Positions 59,664 to 64,000 of a stretch of DNA of 64,000 bases are shown piece by piece (the stretch's first letter is position 1; every line of letters starts with the position of its first letter). The stretch spans positions 310,001-374,000 of the forward strand of contig NZ_JAAHBP010000008.1 in the NCBI RefSeq assembly GCF_023184515.1. Reading direction: 5' to 3'. The notes below the pieces were generated by a model that did no database searches, was not told the DNA's origin, and saw only the letters and a program-made list of their open reading frames with translations. The position numbers and the translations under genes are program-made. Source of the stretch: Streptomyces sp. D2-8 (GTDB taxonomy: Bacteria; Actinomycetota; Actinomycetes; Streptomycetales; Streptomycetaceae).

Positions 59664-60110
59664 ATGGTCCTCGCTCTGACTGTGTGCGGAATCGTGGTGG
59701 CCCTCGTGGTGGTGGGCCTGTTCGTCTTCGGTCTGCGCCGCCGGCTGATCCAGCGCTCGGGCGGCACCTTCGACGCCAGCCTGCGCTGGGACGCCCCGGC
59801 CGAGGGCGACACGAACGGCAAGGGCTGGGCCTACGGGGTGGCCCGGTACAACGGCGACCGCGTCGAGTGGTACCGCGTCTTCTCGTACTCGCCGCGTCCG
59901 CGCCGCGTCCTGGAGCGTTCCGCGATCGAGGTGGCCGGCCGCCGGGTCCCGGAGGGCGAGGAGGAGCTGGCGCTCCTCTCCGACCATGTGATCCTGGCCT
60001 GTCTGCACCGGGGCACGCGTCTCGAACTCGCGATGAGCGAAGACGCGCTGACCGGTTTCCTCGCGTGGCTTGAGGCAGCCCCGCCCGGTCAGCGAGTGAA
60101 CGTGGCGTAG
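59664..60110 (+). CDS. DUF2550 membrane-anchored protein
   Basis: A 148-residue protein: one N-terminal membrane helix (VLALTVCGIVVALVVVGLFVFGL) and a soluble DUF2550 domain with WAYGVARYNGDRVEWYRVF. This gene directly follows atpC in many actinobacteria; its function is unknown. ATG at 59664 is preferred over GTG 59658 because AGGAGG lies at a proper distance. Confidence 0.88.
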   Translation: MVLALTVCGIVVALVVVGLFVFGLRRRLIQRSGGTFDASLRWDAPAEGDTNGKGWAYGVARYNGDRVEWYRVFSYSPRPRRVLERSAIEVAGRRVPEGEEELALLSDHVILACLHRGTRLELAMSEDALTGFLAWLEAAPPGQRVNVA

Positions 60111-60196
60111 CCACCTCCGCTCGCTGACCGGGCGGCCTTCACCGGCCTCCACCACCCCCCGGGGCCGTCTGGCGGAGCGCCGATGTCGTCCGGGAG

Positions 60197-60733
60197 TCAG
60201 CCGAGTGGCAGGGGCGTGCCGGCGTGGCTGACGGACAGCGTGCCCGTGCTGCCCGTTTCGTCGACGCTGACCCACGTGCCGTTGTGGTTGATCCCCTCTT
60301 CGTTCCCCACGCACGGCTGTCCGACGCTCGGAACCGTGCCTGATGTGCTGGTGCTCGTGTACCCCAGAAGGTTGAATCCCGTGACCTGGTTTCGCTCACG
60401 GGCGTCATAGGCCACCGCGCTGCTGACAGCGGCCTGCCGCTTGAGCGTGATGGTGTGGGTCTTCTGGCCCTTGGTGCCGACCCCTGTGCTCCACTCGCAC
60501 ACAGCGCTGTACAGCGTGGTCGCGTCGTACGAGAACGACACTCCGGTGGCGTTGGCCTGCAACTGCTTGTTGTTCCAGCCGAACACCGTCTGGACGTCGC
60601 CCTTGCCGACGAATCCCGTGCCGGTCGCCGGATCGAGTGTCACCGCGGCCAGTGCCGGACCGGTGGCGAGTACGACGGCCGCCGCCGCTCCCGCGAGCAC
60701 TGCCACGGGCATCAGCTTGTTCCTGAGATACAT
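60197..60733 (-). CDS. Secreted hypothetical protein
   Basis: A 178-residue exported protein. Signal peptide about residues 1-32 (VAVLAGAAAAVVLATGPALA). The mature part begins VTLDPATGTGFVGKGDVQTVFG and includes two cysteines and a Thr/Ser-rich YTSTSTSGTVPSVG region. The first part resembles other Streptomyces small secreted proteins with an FVGKGDVQ motif, function unknown. The start MYLRNKLM has a GGGGGG-type site upstream. Confidence 0.75.
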   Translation of the reverse strand: MYLRNKLMPVAVLAGAAAAVVLATGPALAAVTLDPATGTGFVGKGDVQTVFGWNNKQLQANATGVSFSYDATTLYSAVCEWSTGVGTKGQKTHTITLKRQAAVSSAVAYDARERNQVTGFNLLGYTSTSTSGTVPSVGQPCVGNEEGINHNGTWVSVDETGSTGTLSVSHAGTPLPLG

Positions 60734-60948
60734 GGTCCCCCCTGAACGAATGGTTCCGTTTGCTGTGTGACGGATCAACTTTCCCCCTCGGCCGACTGCG
60801 GCGCATGCACCAACAGTCCCTAGCCGGTGGACCAAAGGTCCCTATGGGGCGTGCGCGGGGGGCGCGCATGGGGCGTGAAAAGTCCGCCGTGGGCAGAGTC
60901 GGATCTGCCCACGGCGGAGACGGGGAAGCGCGGCGGAGAACCCGGTAG

Positions 60949-62772
<1,824 letters not shown>

Positions 62773-62836
62773 ACTGCGCCTCCTTGATGGAGTTGTGGGG
62801 GGCGTGACTGAGCCTCACGCCACACATGGTGCGGTG

Positions 62837-62880
62837 AGAATAGAAAGGTCTGGACCACCGGTCAATAGGTCTGGACCACC
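62837..62880 (-). promoter_or_regulatory. Chitinase promoter with tandem DasR-type repeats
   Basis: Two identical 14-base repeats (AGGTCTGGACCACC on the plus strand) at 62846-62859 and 62867-62880, 21 bases apart, match the 12-bp direct repeats of Streptomyces chitinase genes bound by DasR (dre-like TGGTCCAGACCT). On the minus strand the -35 box TTGACC (62860-62865) lies between them and the -10 box TATTCT (62837-62842) is 17 bases on, so bound repressor would cover the promoter. N-acetylglucosamine signals would relieve repression. Confidence 0.85.
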
Positions 62881-62896
62881 ACGCGCCGAACTCGGT

Positions 62897-63538
62897 TCAG
62901 ATACCCAACTCCTGGGCCAGCACGGCGGCTTGCACCCGGCTCCGCAGTTCCAGCTTCCCCAGCAGTCTGCTGACGTGGGTCTTCACGGTCGCCTCGGCCA
63001 TGTCGAGCCGCTCCGCGATACCCGCGTTGGACAGACCCTCGCCGAGGCAGGCCAGCACCTCGCGCTCCCGCCGGGTCAGCCGGCCGAGCACCGCCGGATC
63101 GGCCGTGGGCTCCCGGGCGGGCTTGGCGGCGAACTCCGCGATCAGCCGCCGCGTGACCGCCGGGGCGATCAGCCCCTCCCCGCGCGCGACCGTCCGCACG
63201 GCCTCCAGCAGCTCCCTCGCCTCGGTGTTCTTCAGCAGAAAGCCGGACGCGCCCGCCCGCAGCGCCCCGAAGACGTACTCGTCGAGGTCGAACGTGGTCA
63301 GCACCAGCACGTCGGCCAGTTGCTCCCCGACGACCTGCCGGGTCGCCGACACGCCGTCCAGGCGCGGCATCTGAACGTCCATCAGCACGAGGTCCGGCCG
63401 CAGCGCCCGGGCCAGCGCCACCGCCCGCTCACCGTCCGCCGCCTCGCCGACCACCTCGATGTCGGGCGCGCTGCGCAGGATGAGTACGAGCCCTGCGCGG
63501 ACGGCGGACTGGTCCTCGGCGACCAGGACGCGGATCAT
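62897..63538 (-). CDS. NarL/LuxR-type response regulator
   Basis: A 213-residue regulator: receiver domain (VLVAEDQSAVRAG, phospho-Asp in LVLMDVQMPRLDG, Lys in FLLKNTE) and a C-terminal LuxR helix-turn-helix (LTRREREVLACLGEGLSNAG, then ATVKTHVSRLLGKL). The start overlaps the kinase stop (ATGA), so they are a two-component pair. Adjacent to, but not necessarily regulating, the chitinase gene. Confidence 0.93.
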   Translation of the reverse strand: MIRVLVAEDQSAVRAGLVLILRSAPDIEVVGEAADGERAVALARALRPDLVLMDVQMPRLDGVSATRQVVGEQLADVLVLTTFDLDEYVFGALRAGASGFLLKNTEARELLEAVRTVARGEGLIAPAVTRRLIAEFAAKPAREPTADPAVLGRLTRREREVLACLGEGLSNAGIAERLDMAEATVKTHVSRLLGKLELRSRVQAAVLAQELGI

Positions 63539-64000
63539 GCGGTGTCTCCTTCGACGATGTCGGTGACGGGCAGGGTCGCGCGTACGACCCAGACCTTGCC
63601 GCCCGGCGAGTCCTCGGGGCCTGCCTCGAACGCGCCGTCCAGCAGCGCGGTGCGCTCCCGCATGCCGACCAGACCGGCGCCGGAGCCGGGGGCGCTCGGC
63701 CCGTCCCGGTCCCCGTACGGGCTGGTCACCGCGACGGTCAGCAGGCCGTCGAGCTGGGCGAGGGACACGGTGACCCGGCCGGGTGCGGCGTGCTTGAGGG
63801 CGTTGGTGAGGGACTCCTGGACGATGCGGTAGGCGGCGAGTTCGAACGGCGCGGGGACCGTGCCGTGAGCGACGTCGAGCGTGACGTCCAGGCCGTTGGT
63901 GCGGGCACCCTCGACCAGGGCGCCGAGTCCGTCGAGGGTGGGGGCTGCGGCCGGCTCGGTGTCCCCGCTGGAGTCGCGCAGGATGCCGATCAGCCGCCGC
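63535..64000 (-). CDS. NarL-partner sensor histidine kinase, C-terminal part
   Basis: About 155 C-terminal residues of a HisKA_3-type kinase; the rest lies beyond the window. Seen are the end of the dimerisation helix, the N-box region AAYRIVQESLTNALKHA, and the ATP-lid glycines (GSGAGLVGMRERTALLDG). Pairs with the preceding response regulator gene. Confidence 0.9.
   Translation of the reverse strand, partial: RRLIGILRDSSGDTEPAAAPTLDGLGALVEGARTNGLDVTLDVAHGTVPAPFELAAYRIVQESLTNALKHAAPGRVTVSLAQLDGLLTVAVTSPYGDRDGPSAPGSGAGLVGMRERTALLDGAFEAGPEDSPGGKVWVVRATLPVTDIVEGDTA

Overview
The window looks like a stretch of a Streptomyces chromosome. Evidence: very high GC with strong third-position GC bias, a conservon (sensor kinase, roadblock, DUF742, GTPase), an actinobacterial Rho with a hydrophilic insertion, LigD polymerase/Ku end joining, a chitinase with tandem DasR-type promoter repeats, and an order lysA-hom-thrC-thrB-rho-LCP-rpmE-prfA-prmC-sua5-phosphatase-glyA-GT-atpIBEFHAGDC that, from memory, matches the Streptomyces coelicolor core region. 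Nothing was searched against a database.

Layout. 1-3.5 kb: tail of a conservon that runs into a styrene-monooxygenase-like flavoprotein. 3.5-10 kb: NlpC/P60 hydrolase, a TetR gene cut off from its neighbourhood by a degenerate TnpB element, and two divergent diiron-protein genes, one broken by a 55-bp tandem duplication; a DUF3291 gene beside them is broken by a palindromic insert. 10-16 kb: a PBP2/FtsW-type pair, an SH3 protein, a sensor kinase with a lipoprotein, and a small phosphatase. 16-20 kb: a NERD protein, then the divergent NHEJ genes ligD-pol and ku. 20-26.6 kb: a stress/envelope group (Asp23, SHOCT, two DUF7144 paralogues, a large LuxR regulator, a frameshifted BrkB-type protein). 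The two DUF7144 transcription units share a conserved upstream block.

27.1-32.1 kb is a decayed integrated element at the 3' end of tRNA-Arg(CCG). It has 45-bp direct repeats (attL/attR), an integrase C-terminal stub next to attR, replaced tRNA terminators, transposase and DUF4265 fragments, a tRNA-Ile 3' fragment, a 152-bp palindrome, and a few intact cargo genes: an APH-fold kinase, a translationally coupled secreted protein/lipoprotein pair, and a small membrane protein.

32.3-60.1 kb is core: response regulator, ArgS-like anticodon-binding protein, lysine/threonine biosynthesis, Rho, a secreted trypsin-like protease, an LCP cell-wall ligase, translation termination and tRNA modification genes, a cell-wall polyprenyl-phosphate glycosyl-1-phosphate transferase, and the F1Fo ATP synthase operon. 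Its upstream region carries two CRP-type palindromes. 60.2-64 kb holds a small secreted protein, a GH18 chitinase and a NarL-type two-component pair that runs off the window.

Several genes carry single-base or short-insert lesions: the 8.4-kb duplication, the 9.7-kb palindrome, BrkB at 25.86 kb, the protease leader at 41.71 kb, and the tnpB nonsense codon. Some could be sequence errors, so they are reported separately.
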